A stretch of 64,000 bases of DNA from Mesorhizobium shangrilense (GTDB taxonomy: Bacteria > Pseudomonadota > Alphaproteobacteria > Rhizobiales > Rhizobiaceae). Below, piece by piece: positions 34,987-43,775 of the stretch. Every line of letters begins with the position of its first letter. The first letter of the stretch is position 1. The translations under genes and the position numbers were made by a program. Location: assembly GCF_028826155.1 (NCBI RefSeq), contig NZ_JAQGPN010000001.1:4752669-4816668 (forward strand). The letters run 5' to 3'. Below the pieces are notes generated by a model, which had not been told where the DNA came from, ran no database searches, and worked only from the letters and a program-made list of their open reading frames with translations.

Positions 34987-36854
34987 TGGCGGCGCTCAGC
35001 AGGCGGTTGTTCCTGGCCGGTTCGGGTGCCGTGCTGGCGGCGCCCCTGTTGCCTGCGACAGGCATCGCCAGAAGCGCGACCGGGGCGCCCCTGCACGGCC
35101 TCTCCGCCTTCGGCGAACTGAAGTACGGGCCCGACTTCCAACACTTCGATTATGTGAACGCCGACGCGCCCAAGGGCGGAACCTTTCGCTACGGCCCGTC
35201 GCAATGGCTCTACAACCAGAATCCATACACCTTCAACACGCTGAACAGCTTTGTCCCGAAGGGCGATGCACCGCCCCGCATGGAGATCTGCTTCGACGCG
35301 CTGATGGTCAGCGCGATGGACGAGCCGGACTCCATCTACGGGCTGGTGGCGAAGACGGTCACCATCTCGCCTGACCGCAACAGTTTTGAGTTCGCGCTGC
35401 GTCCAGAGGCAAAATTTCACGACGGATCGCCGCTGACCGCCGAGGACGTTGCGTTCACCTACAGGACGCTCAAGGAACACGGCCATCCCGAATTGTCGCT
35501 GCCGCTGCGTGAGATGACCGAGGCAGCGGCGGTGGATGCCCATACCTTCCGCCTCACCTTCTCCGGCGAGCAATCCGACCGCACCATTCTCGACGTCGCG
35601 ACGTTTCCGATCCTGTCCAAGGCGCATTTCGAGAAGGTCCCATTCGACAGTTCGCGGCTTGAGCCACCGCTCGGCTCCGGACCCTACAAGGTGGGGCTCG
35701 TCAATCCCGGCCAGACCATCGATTACGAGCGCGTGCCCGACTATTGGGGCCGCGACCTGCCGGTGAACCGCGGCATCTATAACTTCGACAAGCTTAGGGT
35801 GGAGTTCTACGGCGACCGCCAGGCAGCTTTCGAAGCCTTCAAGAAGGGCGAGGTGCTGTTCCGCGAGGAGGCCACCTCGCGGCTGTGGGCGACGGCCTAC
35901 GATTTCCCGGCCATCACCGCCGGCAAGGTGGTCAAGCGCGAGTTCCCGTCGGAGAAGCGGCCCGCCATGCAGGCGATCGCCGTCAATCTCAGGCGCGAGC
36001 GCTTCCAGGACCAGCGCGTGCGGCGGGCGATCGCGCTCTGCTTCGATTTCGAATGGACCAACAAGGCGCTGTTCTACGGGCTCTACGAGCGCTCGCAGTC
36101 CTGCTTCGAGCGGTCGGAATTCAAGGCCAGCGGAACGCCTACCGCCGATGAGCTGAAGTTGCTGGAGCCCCTGCGCGACAAGCTGCCGCCAGAGGTGTTC
36201 GGCGAGGCGTACAGCTTGCCCTCGTCCGACGGCAGCGGCCGCGACCGCAAGCTGCTCGGCGAGGCGCGCCGGCTGATGGCGGAAGCCGGCTGGAAGCCGG
36301 AGGGCCGGGTCTTCCGCAACGACAAGGGCGAAGCCTTCAAGCTGGAGATACTCGTCGACGACGAGGGTTTTGTGCGCATCTATTCGCCCTGGGTCGAAAG
36401 CCTGAAGGCGATCGGTTTCGACGCCTCCATGCGCGTCGTCGATTCGGCGCAGCACCAGGCGCGCCAGGCCGACTTCGACTTCGACATGATCGGCATGGCG
36501 CTGCTGTTCAGCCCGACCCCGACGCGGGAGGGCATGGACGGGATTTTTCACTCGAAGTCGGCAACCCTGCCGGGATCGCGCAACCTCACGGGCACCACCG
36601 ATCCGGCCATCGACGCGCTGGTCGACGCGATCGACGAGGTCACCAGCCGCCAACAGCTCATTACGGTGCTCAACGCGCTCGACCGGGTCTTGCGCGCGCG
36701 GCTCGACTGGATTCCAAGTTGGTATTCGGCGAATCACCGGGTGGCCTTCTGGGACATGTTCGGCTTCAAGGAGCCCAAGCCCGACTATGCATTCGCGATC
36801 GAAACGCTGTGGTGGTTCGACAAGGAGAAGGCAAAGGCGATTGGGAAAGGGTGA
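34986..36854 (+). CDS. Oligopeptide ABC transporter substrate-binding protein (YejA-like, second copy, Tat signal)
   Basis: A 622-residue paralogue of the preceding protein, sharing the VNADAPKGGTFRYGP, FALRPEAKFHDGSPLTAEDVAFTYRTL and ERVPDYWGRDLPVNRG blocks. Its N-terminus is MAALSRRLFLAGSGAVLAAP, with an S-R-R-L-F-L twin-arginine motif (residues 5-10), so it should leave the cytoplasm folded through Tat, unlike its neighbour. Start and previous stop overlap by one base (TAATG), indicating coupling. Two binding proteins for one transporter may widen peptide range. Confidence 0.92.
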   Translation: MAALSRRLFLAGSGAVLAAPLLPATGIARSATGAPLHGLSAFGELKYGPDFQHFDYVNADAPKGGTFRYGPSQWLYNQNPYTFNTLNSFVPKGDAPPRMEICFDALMVSAMDEPDSIYGLVAKTVTISPDRNSFEFALRPEAKFHDGSPLTAEDVAFTYRTLKEHGHPELSLPLREMTEAAAVDAHTFRLTFSGEQSDRTILDVATFPILSKAHFEKVPFDSSRLEPPLGSGPYKVGLVNPGQTIDYERVPDYWGRDLPVNRGIYNFDKLRVEFYGDRQAAFEAFKKGEVLFREEATSRLWATAYDFPAITAGKVVKREFPSEKRPAMQAIAVNLRRERFQDQRVRRAIALCFDFEWTNKALFYGLYERSQSCFERSEFKASGTPTADELKLLEPLRDKLPPEVFGEAYSLPSSDGSGRDRKLLGEARRLMAEAGWKPEGRVFRNDKGEAFKLEILVDDEGFVRIYSPWVESLKAIGFDASMRVVDSAQHQARQADFDFDMIGMALLFSPTPTREGMDGIFHSKSATLPGSRNLTGTTDPAIDALVDAIDEVTSRQQLITVLNALDRVLRARLDWIPSWYSANHRVAFWDMFGFKEPKPDYAFAIETLWWFDKEKAKAIGKG

Positions 36855-36880
36855 AGAGCGTTCTGCAAGGCAGGCGAGAA

Positions 36881-36938
36881 GCCAACGATTTGGCTCTTCG
36901 AGCGATGAACGCCCGGTGCGCAACAGGACTGCCGGGCG
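36881..36938 (+). repeat. Intercistronic stem-loops between yejA2 and yejB
   Basis: AGCCAA/TTGGCT near 36881-36896 and CGCCCGG (36910-36916) with CCGGGCG (36932-36938) can form two stem-loops in the 108-bp gap after the binding-protein genes. In ABC operons such structures often protect the upstream mRNA and lower permease expression; this role here is inferred. Confidence 0.45.
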
Positions 36939-36962
36939 ACCAATGATGCAGGATCTCGCCTG

Positions 36963-38063
36963 ATGGCCGCCTATATCCTCCGCCGCATCCTGCTGATGAT
37001 CCCGACCATCCTCGGGATCATGGCGATCTCGTTCGCGGTGATCCAGTTCGCTCCGGGCGGACCGGTCGAGCAAGTCATCGCGAAGCTGACCGGCCAGGGC
37101 GGCGACGCCGGCGAACGCATTTCCGGAGGCGGCGCGGATGCCGGCGGCGGCAATTTCGACGCCATGGGCGAAGGCTCGTCAAAATACCGCGGCGCGCAGG
37201 GGCTCGACCCCGAGTTCATCGCAAAACTCGAACAGCAGTTCGGCTTCGACAAGCCGCCGCTGGAGCGCTTCGGCAAGATGTTGTGGGACTACGCCCGCTT
37301 CGACTTCGGCGAGAGCTATTTTCGCGACATCTCGGTCTTGGACCTGATCATCGAGAAGATGCCGGTGTCGATCTCGCTCGGCCTTTGGATCACCCTGCTG
37401 TCCTACCTGATCTCGATCCCGCTCGGCATCCGCAAGGCCGTCAATGACGGCTCCGCCTTCGACATCTGGACCAGCGGCATCGTCATCGTCGGCTACGCCA
37501 TCCCTGGGTTCCTCTTCGCCATCATGCTGATGGTGCTGTTTGCGGGCGGCTCCTTCCTCGACTGGTTCCCGCTGCGCGGGCTCACCTCGGAGAACTGGTC
37601 GCAGATGTCCTGGCCCGACCGCATCCTCGACTATTTCTGGCACCTCGCCCTGCCGCTGACGGCGATGGTGCTGTCGGCCTTCGCCACGACGACGCTGCTG
37701 ACGAAAAACTCGTTCCTCGACGAGATCCGAAAGCAGTATGTGGTGACGGCGCGCGCCAAGGGCCTGTCGGAGGGCCGTGTGCTCTACGGGCACGTCTTCC
37801 GCAACGCCATGCTGATCGTCATCGCCGGCTTTCCGGGCGCCTTCATCTCGGCCTTCTTCACCGGCTCGCTGCTCATCGAGAACATTTTTTCGCTCGACGG
37901 GCTCGGCCTGCTCGGCTTCCGCTCCGTGCTCGACCGCGACTATCCGGTCGTGTTCGCCAATCTCTACATCTTCTCGCTGCTCGGCCTGTTCGTAGGCCTG
38001 ATCTCCGACCTCATCTACACCTGGATCGATCCGCGCATCGACTTCGAGCGGAGAGACGTGTGA
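36963..38063 (+). CDS. yejB: Peptide ABC transporter permease YejB
   Basis: A 366-residue inner-membrane permease. It starts [22 protein letters not shown], the standard first helix of BPD permease type DppB/YejB, with a periplasmic loop rich in Gly (about 40-75) and the cytoplasmic EAA-like loop [32 protein letters not shown] that contacts the ATPase. It ends with [16 protein letters not shown], the family close. Its stop overlaps the GTG start of yejE. Confidence 0.94.
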   Translation: MAAYILRRILLMIPTILGIMAISFAVIQFAPGGPVEQVIAKLTGQGGDAGERISGGGADAGGGNFDAMGEGSSKYRGAQGLDPEFIAKLEQQFGFDKPPLERFGKMLWDYARFDFGESYFRDISVLDLIIEKMPVSISLGLWITLLSYLISIPLGIRKAVNDGSAFDIWTSGIVIVGYAIPGFLFAIMLMVLFAGGSFLDWFPLRGLTSENWSQMSWPDRILDYFWHLALPLTAMVLSAFATTTLLTKNSFLDEIRKQYVVTARAKGLSEGRVLYGHVFRNAMLIVIAGFPGAFISAFFTGSLLIENIFSLDGLGLLGFRSVLDRDYPVVFANLYIFSLLGLFVGLISDLIYTWIDPRIDFERRDV

Positions 38064-39211
38064 GCGAGATCCAGTTGAAAGCCAACGTCGAACAGATGCG
38101 CGAACGCTCCGTGCGGCCCTGGCTGTCGCCGCTCAACCAGCGCCGCTGGCAGAATTTCAAGGCGAACCGGCGCGGCTACTGGTCGCTCTGGATCTTCCTC
38201 GTCCTGTTCGTCCTTTCCATGTTCTCGGAGTTCCTCGCGAATGACAGGCCCATCCTCGCCTCCTACAAGGGCGAGATCCTGTTCCCGACGATCGTCGACT
38301 ATCCGGAGGAGAAGTTCGGCGGCTTCCTGGCGATCACCGATTACCGAGATCCCTTTATCCAGGAGGAGATCAAGGCCAACGGGTGGCTCATCTGGCCGCC
38401 CGTCCGCTACTCGTATCGCACCGTCAACAACGAGATCCCGGAAGCGGCTCCCGCCAAACCGAGCTGGCGCTACACCAAGGAAGAGCGCTGCTCGCGCTAC
38501 GCGCAGGGCGTCGACGACCCGAACTGCGTCGTCGGCAACTGGAATTGGCTGGGCACCGACGACCAGGCGCGCGACGTGCTGGCCCGCGTCATCTACGGCT
38601 TCCGCGTCTCGGTGCTGTTCGGGCTGGTCCTGACGATCGCCTCCGCCGTCATCGGCGTCTCGGCCGGCGCCGTGCAGGGCTATTTCGGCGGCTGGACCGA
38701 CCTCCTCCTGCAGCGCTTCATCGAGATCTGGACGTCGATCCCCGTACTCTACCTGATCCTGATCATCGCCGCCGTGCTGCCGCCGGGCTTCTTCATCCTG
38801 CTCGGCATCATGCTCCTGTTCTCCTGGGTCGGCTTCGTCGGGGTGGTGCGGGCCGAGTTCCTGCGGGCGCGCAACTTCGAATATGTGAACGCGGCGCGGG
38901 CGCTGGGCGTGCCCAACCGCACCATCATGTTCCGCCACCTTCTGCCGAACGCCATGGTGGCGACGCTCACTTTCCTGCCCTTCATCCTCAACGGCTCCAT
39001 CACCACGCTCACCTCGCTCGACTTCCTCGGCTTCGGCCTGCCGCCCGGCTCCGCGTCGCTCGGCGAACTTCTTCGCCAGGGCCAGCGCAACCTCAACGCG
39101 CCGTGGCTCGGCATCTCCGGCTTCGTGGTGATCTCGCTGATGCTGTCGCTGCTTATCTTCGTCGGCGAGGCGACGCGCGACGCCTTCGACCCGCGGAAAA
39201 CCTTCAGGTGA
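38060..39211 (+). CDS. yejE: Peptide ABC transporter permease YejE
   Basis: A 383-residue permease starting at GTG 38060, overlapping the yejB stop (GTGA). It has an N-terminal cytoplasmic segment with [25 protein letters not shown] typical of YejE, a long periplasmic loop (about 60-165) with two Cys, and the EAA loop [27 protein letters not shown]. It closes [14 protein letters not shown]. In E. coli yejF would follow directly; here a toxin-antitoxin pair is in between. Confidence 0.94.
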   Translation: MSEIQLKANVEQMRERSVRPWLSPLNQRRWQNFKANRRGYWSLWIFLVLFVLSMFSEFLANDRPILASYKGEILFPTIVDYPEEKFGGFLAITDYRDPFIQEEIKANGWLIWPPVRYSYRTVNNEIPEAAPAKPSWRYTKEERCSRYAQGVDDPNCVVGNWNWLGTDDQARDVLARVIYGFRVSVLFGLVLTIASAVIGVSAGAVQGYFGGWTDLLLQRFIEIWTSIPVLYLILIIAAVLPPGFFILLGIMLLFSWVGFVGVVRAEFLRARNFEYVNAARALGVPNRTIMFRHLLPNAMVATLTFLPFILNGSITTLTSLDFLGFGLPPGSASLGELLRQGQRNLNAPWLGISGFVVISLMLSLLIFVGEATRDAFDPRKTFR

Positions 39212-39221
39212 TGCGACGAGT

Positions 39222-39251
39222 ATGGTATAAACTTCAGCGATTTTCTACCAT
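39222..39251 (+). promoter_or_regulatory. Candidate vapBC promoter/operator
   Basis: ATGGTA (39222-39227) and TACCAT (39246-39251) are inverted around an A/T-richer centre containing TATAAA at 39226-39231, just before the antitoxin ribosome site. The position fits an autoregulated internal promoter for the toxin-antitoxin pair inside the yej operon. Confidence 0.45.
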
Positions 39252-39261
39252 GGAGGCCACA

Positions 39262-39510
39262 ATGAGCCTTAACATCAAGAGCGAGCGAGCCCATCAGCTG
39301 GCACGCGACCTCGCCCGTGAAACCGGGCTGAGTATGACTGCGGCGGTGGAAAAGGCTCTCGAAGATCAGCTGATGCGCATACATCGGCACGCCGAGAGAG
39401 AGTATCGATATCAGCGCATCAAGGAGATCGTCTCCAAGTTGCCGCCTGCGCCCCCCGGCGTGACGAGCGATCACTCCGACCTTTATGACGACGATGGGTT
39501 GCCTGCATGA
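39262..39510 (+). CDS. vapB: VapB-type antitoxin (PSK transcription factor family)
   Basis: An 82-residue antitoxin. MSLNIKSERAHQLARDLARE with TGLSMTAAVEKALEDQL is the ribbon-helix-helix N-terminus of the Rv0623-like/PSK VapB family; the C-terminal part (SKLPPAPPGVTSDHSDLYDD) is the acidic toxin-binding tail. ATG 39262 follows a GGAGG ribosome site by 5 nt. Starts upstream would run through the yejE antisense frame. Its stop overlaps the vapC start (ATGA). Confidence 0.9.
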   Translation: MSLNIKSERAHQLARDLARETGLSMTAAVEKALEDQLMRIHRHAEREYRYQRIKEIVSKLPPAPPGVTSDHSDLYDDDGLPA

Positions 39511-39896
39511 TCGTCGATGCGTCCGCGCTGCTCTCCATTGTGCTTGATGAACCCGACGCAGACAGGTTCAGCCGTGCCATAGCCGACGAACTGGAGGATC
39601 TGCTGATTTCCCCCATCAACTTCGTGGAAGCTGCCATCAGGGCGGACAAGCAAGGCAAGGCAACGGCGAAGGCTCTCGATGACATCATGCGTGTCAGTGG
39701 CATCAAGATATTGCCACCGTCGATCCATCAGACGCGCCTTGCCCGCGAAGCCTATCAAACGTTCGGCAAGGGCAGCCATCCGGCTAAGCTGAACCTCGGC
39801 GACTGCTTCGCCTATGCCCTGTCTAAGGCGCGCAGCGAACCATTGCTCTTCAAGGGCGACGATTTTCGAAAGACGGACGTGGACGCCGCGCTTTGA
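39507..39896 (+). CDS. vapC: VapC ribonuclease toxin (PIN domain)
   Basis: A 129-residue PIN-domain protein. MIVDASALLSIVLDEPDA holds Asp4, NFVEAAI the conserved Glu, and LNLGDCFAYALSK plus LLFKGDDF the remaining acidic residues, giving a complete active site. Starts within the vapB stop and its own TGA overlaps the TTG start of yejF (TTGA). So toxin and transporter ATPase translation are linked. RNA target unknown. Confidence 0.92.
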   Translation: MIVDASALLSIVLDEPDADRFSRAIADELEDLLISPINFVEAAIRADKQGKATAKALDDIMRVSGIKILPPSIHQTRLAREAYQTFGKGSHPAKLNLGDCFAYALSKARSEPLLFKGDDFRKTDVDAAL

Positions 39897-41521
39897 CCTC
39901 TCCCCTCCTCTCCGTCCGCGACCTCTCCGTCGCCTTCACGCAAGGCGGCAAGACGACAACCGCGGTCGACCGCATTTCCTTCGACATCGACAAGGGAGAG
40001 ACGGTCGCGCTGGTCGGGGAATCGGGTTCCGGCAAGTCTGTCTCGGCGCTGTCGGTTCTGAAACTCCTGCAGTATCCGGCCGCCAGCCACCCGTCTGGCC
40101 AGATCATGTTCGGCGGCCAGGATCTGCTCAGCCTGGACGAGCGCGAGCTGCGCAAGGTGCGCGGCAACAAGATCACCATGATCTTCCAGGAGCCCATGAC
40201 CTCGCTCAATCCGCTGCACACGATCGAGCAGCAGATCGTCGAGGTGCTGAAGCTGCACCAGGCGATGGGCGACCGCCAAGCGCGAGCGCGCACGCTGGAA
40301 CTCCTCAAGGAGGTCGGCATCCGCGATCCCGAAAGCCGCCTGGGCGCCTATCCGCACCAACTTTCCGGCGGCCAGCGGCAGCGCGTGATGATCGCCATGT
40401 CGCTCGCCAACGAGCCGCAACTGCTCATCGCCGACGAGCCGACGACCGCGCTCGACGTCACCGTCCAGGCGCAGATCCTGGAACTCCTCGCGGGGCTCAA
40501 GGGAAAGAACGGCATGTCGATGCTGTTCATCACCCATGACCTCGGCATCGTGCGCAAGGTCGCCGACCGCGTCTGCGTGATGAAGAAGGGCAAGATCGTG
40601 GAAAGCGGACCGACCGAAGAGCTTTTCCGCAATCCCCAGCACGAATACACGCGCCACCTCCTCGCAGCCGAGCCCAAGGGACGCCAGCCTGTCCCCGATC
40701 CGGATGCGAAAACGGTGATGAAGGGGCAGGACATAAAGGTCTGGTTCCCGATCAAGCGCGGCTTCATGCGCAAGACGGTCGGCCACGTGAAGGCCGTCGA
40801 CGGCATCGACGTCAGGGTGGCGGCCGGCCAGACGCTCGGCGTTGTCGGCGAATCCGGCTCGGGCAAGACGACGCTGGGCCTTGCCCTCTCCCGCATGATC
40901 TCGTCCACCGGCCGCATCGACTTCGAGGGCCGGGACATCGACAAGCTCTCCTTCACCGACATGCGGCCGCTCAGGCGCGAGTTGCAGATCGTCTTCCAGG
41001 ATCCGTACGGCTCGCTCAGCCCGCGCATGTCGGTCGCCGAGATCATCGAGGAAGGACTGAAGATCCACGAGCCCAAGCTGTCGGCAGACGACCGCGACGA
41101 CAAGGTGGTGGCCGTGCTGAAGGAGGTGGGCCTCGATCCCGAGACACGATTCCGCTACCCGCACGAATTCTCCGGCGGCCAGCGGCAGCGCATCGCGATC
41201 GCGCGCGCCATGGTGCTCAATCCGAAATTCGTCATGCTGGATGAGCCGACCTCGGCGCTCGACATGAGCGTACAGGCGCAGGTGGTGGATCTGCTGCGCA
41301 GCCTGCAGGCCAAGCACAACCTCGCCTACCTGTTCATCAGCCACGACCTCAAGGTGGTCCGCGCGCTGGCCAATCATGTGATCGTCATGCGCAACGGCCA
41401 GATCGTGGAGTCCGGGCCCTCCGAGCAGATTTTCGAGCGGCCGCAGACCGACTACACGCGCGCCCTGATCTCTGCGGCCTTCAAGGTGGAGACGGCGCCC
41501 GTCGGCGTGGTGAGCGAGTAG
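39893..41521 (+). CDS. yejF: Peptide ABC transporter ATP-binding protein YejF (two nucleotide-binding domains)
   Basis: A 542-residue duplicated ABC ATPase. First domain: Walker A GESGSGKS (about residues 43-50), signature LSGGQRQRV, Walker [13 protein letters not shown]. Second domain: [30 protein letters not shown]. Both sites look intact. It begins at TTG 39893 inside the end of vapC, with no good ribosome site, so it probably relies on coupled translation. It completes the yej-type transporter. Confidence 0.94.
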   Translation: MTSPLLSVRDLSVAFTQGGKTTTAVDRISFDIDKGETVALVGESGSGKSVSALSVLKLLQYPAASHPSGQIMFGGQDLLSLDERELRKVRGNKITMIFQEPMTSLNPLHTIEQQIVEVLKLHQAMGDRQARARTLELLKEVGIRDPESRLGAYPHQLSGGQRQRVMIAMSLANEPQLLIADEPTTALDVTVQAQILELLAGLKGKNGMSMLFITHDLGIVRKVADRVCVMKKGKIVESGPTEELFRNPQHEYTRHLLAAEPKGRQPVPDPDAKTVMKGQDIKVWFPIKRGFMRKTVGHVKAVDGIDVRVAAGQTLGVVGESGSGKTTLGLALSRMISSTGRIDFEGRDIDKLSFTDMRPLRRELQIVFQDPYGSLSPRMSVAEIIEEGLKIHEPKLSADDRDDKVVAVLKEVGLDPETRFRYPHEFSGGQRQRIAIARAMVLNPKFVMLDEPTSALDMSVQAQVVDLLRSLQAKHNLAYLFISHDLKVVRALANHVIVMRNGQIVESGPSEQIFERPQTDYTRALISAAFKVETAPVGVVSE

Positions 41522-41537
41522 ACAGGGGCTGTAAACA

Positions 41538-42488
41538 ATGACGGAAACCCCCAGCGGCCGCGTCCTCCTCGCGATCTCCGGTTATCATCCACAGCGCTGG
41601 CTCGACCTTTTCTCGGCCCGGCGAGAAACCACGCTGGAGCCCGACGGCCCGAACGACCCCTCGATCCGCTATGCGGTCGTATGGAGGCACCAGCCCAACC
41701 AGTTGAAGGGGTTCCCGAACCTCAAGGCGATCTTCTCGCTGGGCGCGGGCGTCGACCACATCATGAACGATCCCGGCCTGCCGGACGTACCGATCGTGCG
41801 CATGGTGGCCGACAACCTCACGCAGTACATGGTCGAGTATGTCGTGTGGCGGGTGCTCGACCATCACCGGCAGGGCGGCCTCTACCGTGCGCAGAAACAG
41901 AAGAAGATCTGGCACGAACCTTCGCAAAAGCCGGCCAACGACATCAGCGTCGGCATCATGGGTTTTGGGGAACTCGGCGCGGCGGTCGCCAAGGTGCTGC
42001 TGACGCTCAACTACAAGGTCAGCGGCTGGAGCCGGCGGGCCAAGTCGACGCCGGGAGTGACCACTTTTCACGGGGAGGACGGGCTGGCGCCGTTCCTCAA
42101 CGGCACGGACATCCTCGTCGTTCTCCTGCCGCTGACGCCATCGACCGCGGGCATCGTCAACTACGACCTGCTCAGGCAATTGCGCCGCCGCAACGGGCTT
42201 GGCGGCGCCGTGCTGATCAATGCCGGACGGGGAAGGCTTCAGAAGGACGCGGACATCCTCAAGGCGCTCGACGACGGGACCTTGAAGGAGGCGACGCTCG
42301 ACGTGTTCGAGACCGAGCCGCTTCCGAAGACCAGCCCCCTTTGGACGCATTCAAAAGTCTTCATCACCCCGCACGCCGCGGCCACCTCGGATCCGGACCA
42401 CCTCGTCCCGTCCTTGCTGGCGCAGATGGAAGCGTTCGAGCGCGGCGAACCGCTGAAGAACGTCGTGGACCGCGCGGCGGGATACTGA
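41538..42488 (+). CDS. ghrA: Glyoxylate/hydroxypyruvate reductase A
   Basis: NAD(P)H-dependent reductase converting glyoxylate to glycolate and hydroxypyruvate to glycerate. The 316-residue protein contains FSLGAGVDHI, the Rossmann segment VGIMGFGELGAAVAKVL (about residues 137-153), LPLTPSTAGIVN, INAGRGRL with substrate-binding Arg, DVFETEPLP with catalytic Glu, and ITPHAAA with catalytic His. It follows yejF by 16 bp and may be read through from the transporter operon. Confidence 0.9.
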   Translation: MTETPSGRVLLAISGYHPQRWLDLFSARRETTLEPDGPNDPSIRYAVVWRHQPNQLKGFPNLKAIFSLGAGVDHIMNDPGLPDVPIVRMVADNLTQYMVEYVVWRVLDHHRQGGLYRAQKQKKIWHEPSQKPANDISVGIMGFGELGAAVAKVLLTLNYKVSGWSRRAKSTPGVTTFHGEDGLAPFLNGTDILVVLLPLTPSTAGIVNYDLLRQLRRRNGLGGAVLINAGRGRLQKDADILKALDDGTLKEATLDVFETEPLPKTSPLWTHSKVFITPHAAATSDPDHLVPSLLAQMEAFERGEPLKNVVDRAAGY

Positions 42489-42510
42489 AGCGAGCGGGTA
42501 GGCGACTGTT

Positions 42511-43365
42511 CTACGGTCGCCTGAACGCCACCGGCATGCCGTAAAGATGCCCGATGCGGGCGATGGCATCGCGCAGCGATTCCAGCGAAACCAGCATCGT
42601 GTGGCCGCTTGCGTGGATCATGTTGGACGGGTCGGTCATGATCGCGACATGGCCCTTCCAGAACACCAAGTCGCCGCGCCGCAAGCCGGAGAAATCCGCG
42701 GGAACATCCAGAAGCGTTCCGATCGAGCCCGCCTGCATGTCGGTGTCGCGAAGCACGCTGACCCCCGTCATCCGCAAGGCGAGTTGGACCAGCCCCGAGC
42801 AGTCTATGCCGAAGCCGGTCGCGCCGCCCCAGAGATACGGGGTGTGGATCAGCGTTTCCGCGACCGAGACGTAGTCCGCCGCGTGGCTCTCTGTCGGCAG
42901 CAGATGCGAGGCGATCACCGCTTCGCCGCTGTCGAGAACAGCATAGGACGTGCCACGGGTCTCGGCCTGGCCGACGACGCAGACGCGCGAGCCCATCGAC
43001 AACGCGTAGACGCGCGGGAATTTTAGATCCGGGGCCGGATAGACGAAGGTGCGCGGCACCGAAACGATATGTGTGGCATCTGATTTGCGCTCGCCGACGG
43101 CGCTTGCGTCGGCATAGCCGACATAGCCGTCGCGCTCCGCCTGCAGCCACGCCCAGCCGTCCTTTTCCTCGAAGACCTGCACGTCGTCGCCGGCTATCAG
43201 CTGGGTGTCCATCCCTGACCTTGTCTCGGGTGCAGTGCGGAGGTCGGCGACGGGCGCAACCATGCGGGCCGCGCGCCCGGTCACAAAGCGCTCTGCCTCG
43301 ACCTTGCCGCGCAACCGTGCATCCGCCAGGTCGGGCCGGAAGGCGTTCAAACGCTTGTCATGCAT
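42511..43365 (-). CDS. NlpC/P60 family peptidoglycan hydrolase with SH3-like domain
   Basis: A 284-residue predicted endopeptidase. An N-terminal SH3b-like region (about 35-140, with LRTAPETRSGMDTQLIAGDDVQVFEEKDGWAWLQ) precedes the NlpC/P60 domain: YLWGGATGFGIDCSGLVQLAL (catalytic Cys), DLVFWKGHVAIMTDPSNMIHA (catalytic His). No signal peptide is visible, as in many dipeptidyl-peptidase VI homologues that act on imported muropeptides. Start ATG 43365 lies 2 bp after the MarR-type gene stop, so they form an operon. Confidence 0.9.
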   Translation of the reverse strand: MHDKRLNAFRPDLADARLRGKVEAERFVTGRAARMVAPVADLRTAPETRSGMDTQLIAGDDVQVFEEKDGWAWLQAERDGYVGYADASAVGERKSDATHIVSVPRTFVYPAPDLKFPRVYALSMGSRVCVVGQAETRGTSYAVLDSGEAVIASHLLPTESHAADYVSVAETLIHTPYLWGGATGFGIDCSGLVQLALRMTGVSVLRDTDMQAGSIGTLLDVPADFSGLRRGDLVFWKGHVAIMTDPSNMIHASGHTMLVSLESLRDAIARIGHLYGMPVAFRRP

Positions 43366-43367
43366 CG

Positions 43368-43718
43368 TCAAATCGGCAGTTCCCTGGCCTTGGCGATGAT
43401 GACGTCGCCCAGGCGTTCCACATACAATGCCCCCTCGACCGTTCGCCTGACAAGGACATTACGGCGATCTTCGGCATCGCGATGGCGCGACACCAGCTTC
43501 AGCGCCCCCATCGTGTCGAGAGCACGCGTCACAACGGGTTTCGTGACGCCAAGCGCTGCCGCCAGTCCGCGAACCGTGTGCGGCGGCGGATCAAGATAGA
43601 TGGTGAGCAAGATCGCCATCTGCCGCGACGTGAGGTCGTGCGCGTCGTCCCGCACCTCCGACAGCGAGACGGTCTGCCAAAGCCTCAGGGCTTGCGTGGG
43701 GCGCAGCTGTATTCCCAT
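43368..43718 (-). CDS. MarR family transcriptional regulator
   Basis: A 116-residue winged-helix protein, shorter than the usual 140-150. It has LTSRQMAILLTIYLDPPPHTVRGLAAALGVTKPVVTRALDTM as the helix-turn-helix region (about residues 29-70) and the wing VSRHRDAEDRRNVLVRRT, matching the MarR D-x-R-D/x-R-R pattern. It precedes an NlpC/P60 gene by 2 bp. Ligand and targets are unknown; regulation of the linked hydrolase is a reasonable guess. Confidence 0.85.
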   Translation of the reverse strand: MGIQLRPTQALRLWQTVSLSEVRDDAHDLTSRQMAILLTIYLDPPPHTVRGLAAALGVTKPVVTRALDTMGALKLVSRHRDAEDRRNVLVRRTVEGALYVERLGDVIIAKARELPI

Positions 43719-43775
43719 GGCCGGAGCGTAACGCCAATTCGTTTCGCTTCCGTTTCAAGCGCCGTTAACTCAGGC

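Noticed and set aside
33073..37073. Minus-strand open frames of about 590 and 700 codons opposite the yejA genes
   Set aside because: They mirror the third-position GC bias of the plus-strand genes and have no recognisable domain or ribosome site.
38383..39261. Open frame leading into vapB
   Set aside because: Out-of-frame shadow of yejE; vapB has its own GGAGG site and ATG at 39262.
42500..42522. Hairpin AGGCGAC/GTCGCCT between ghrA and the NlpC/P60 gene as a terminator
   Set aside because: Short stem overlapping a stop codon and no T-run; too weak to call.
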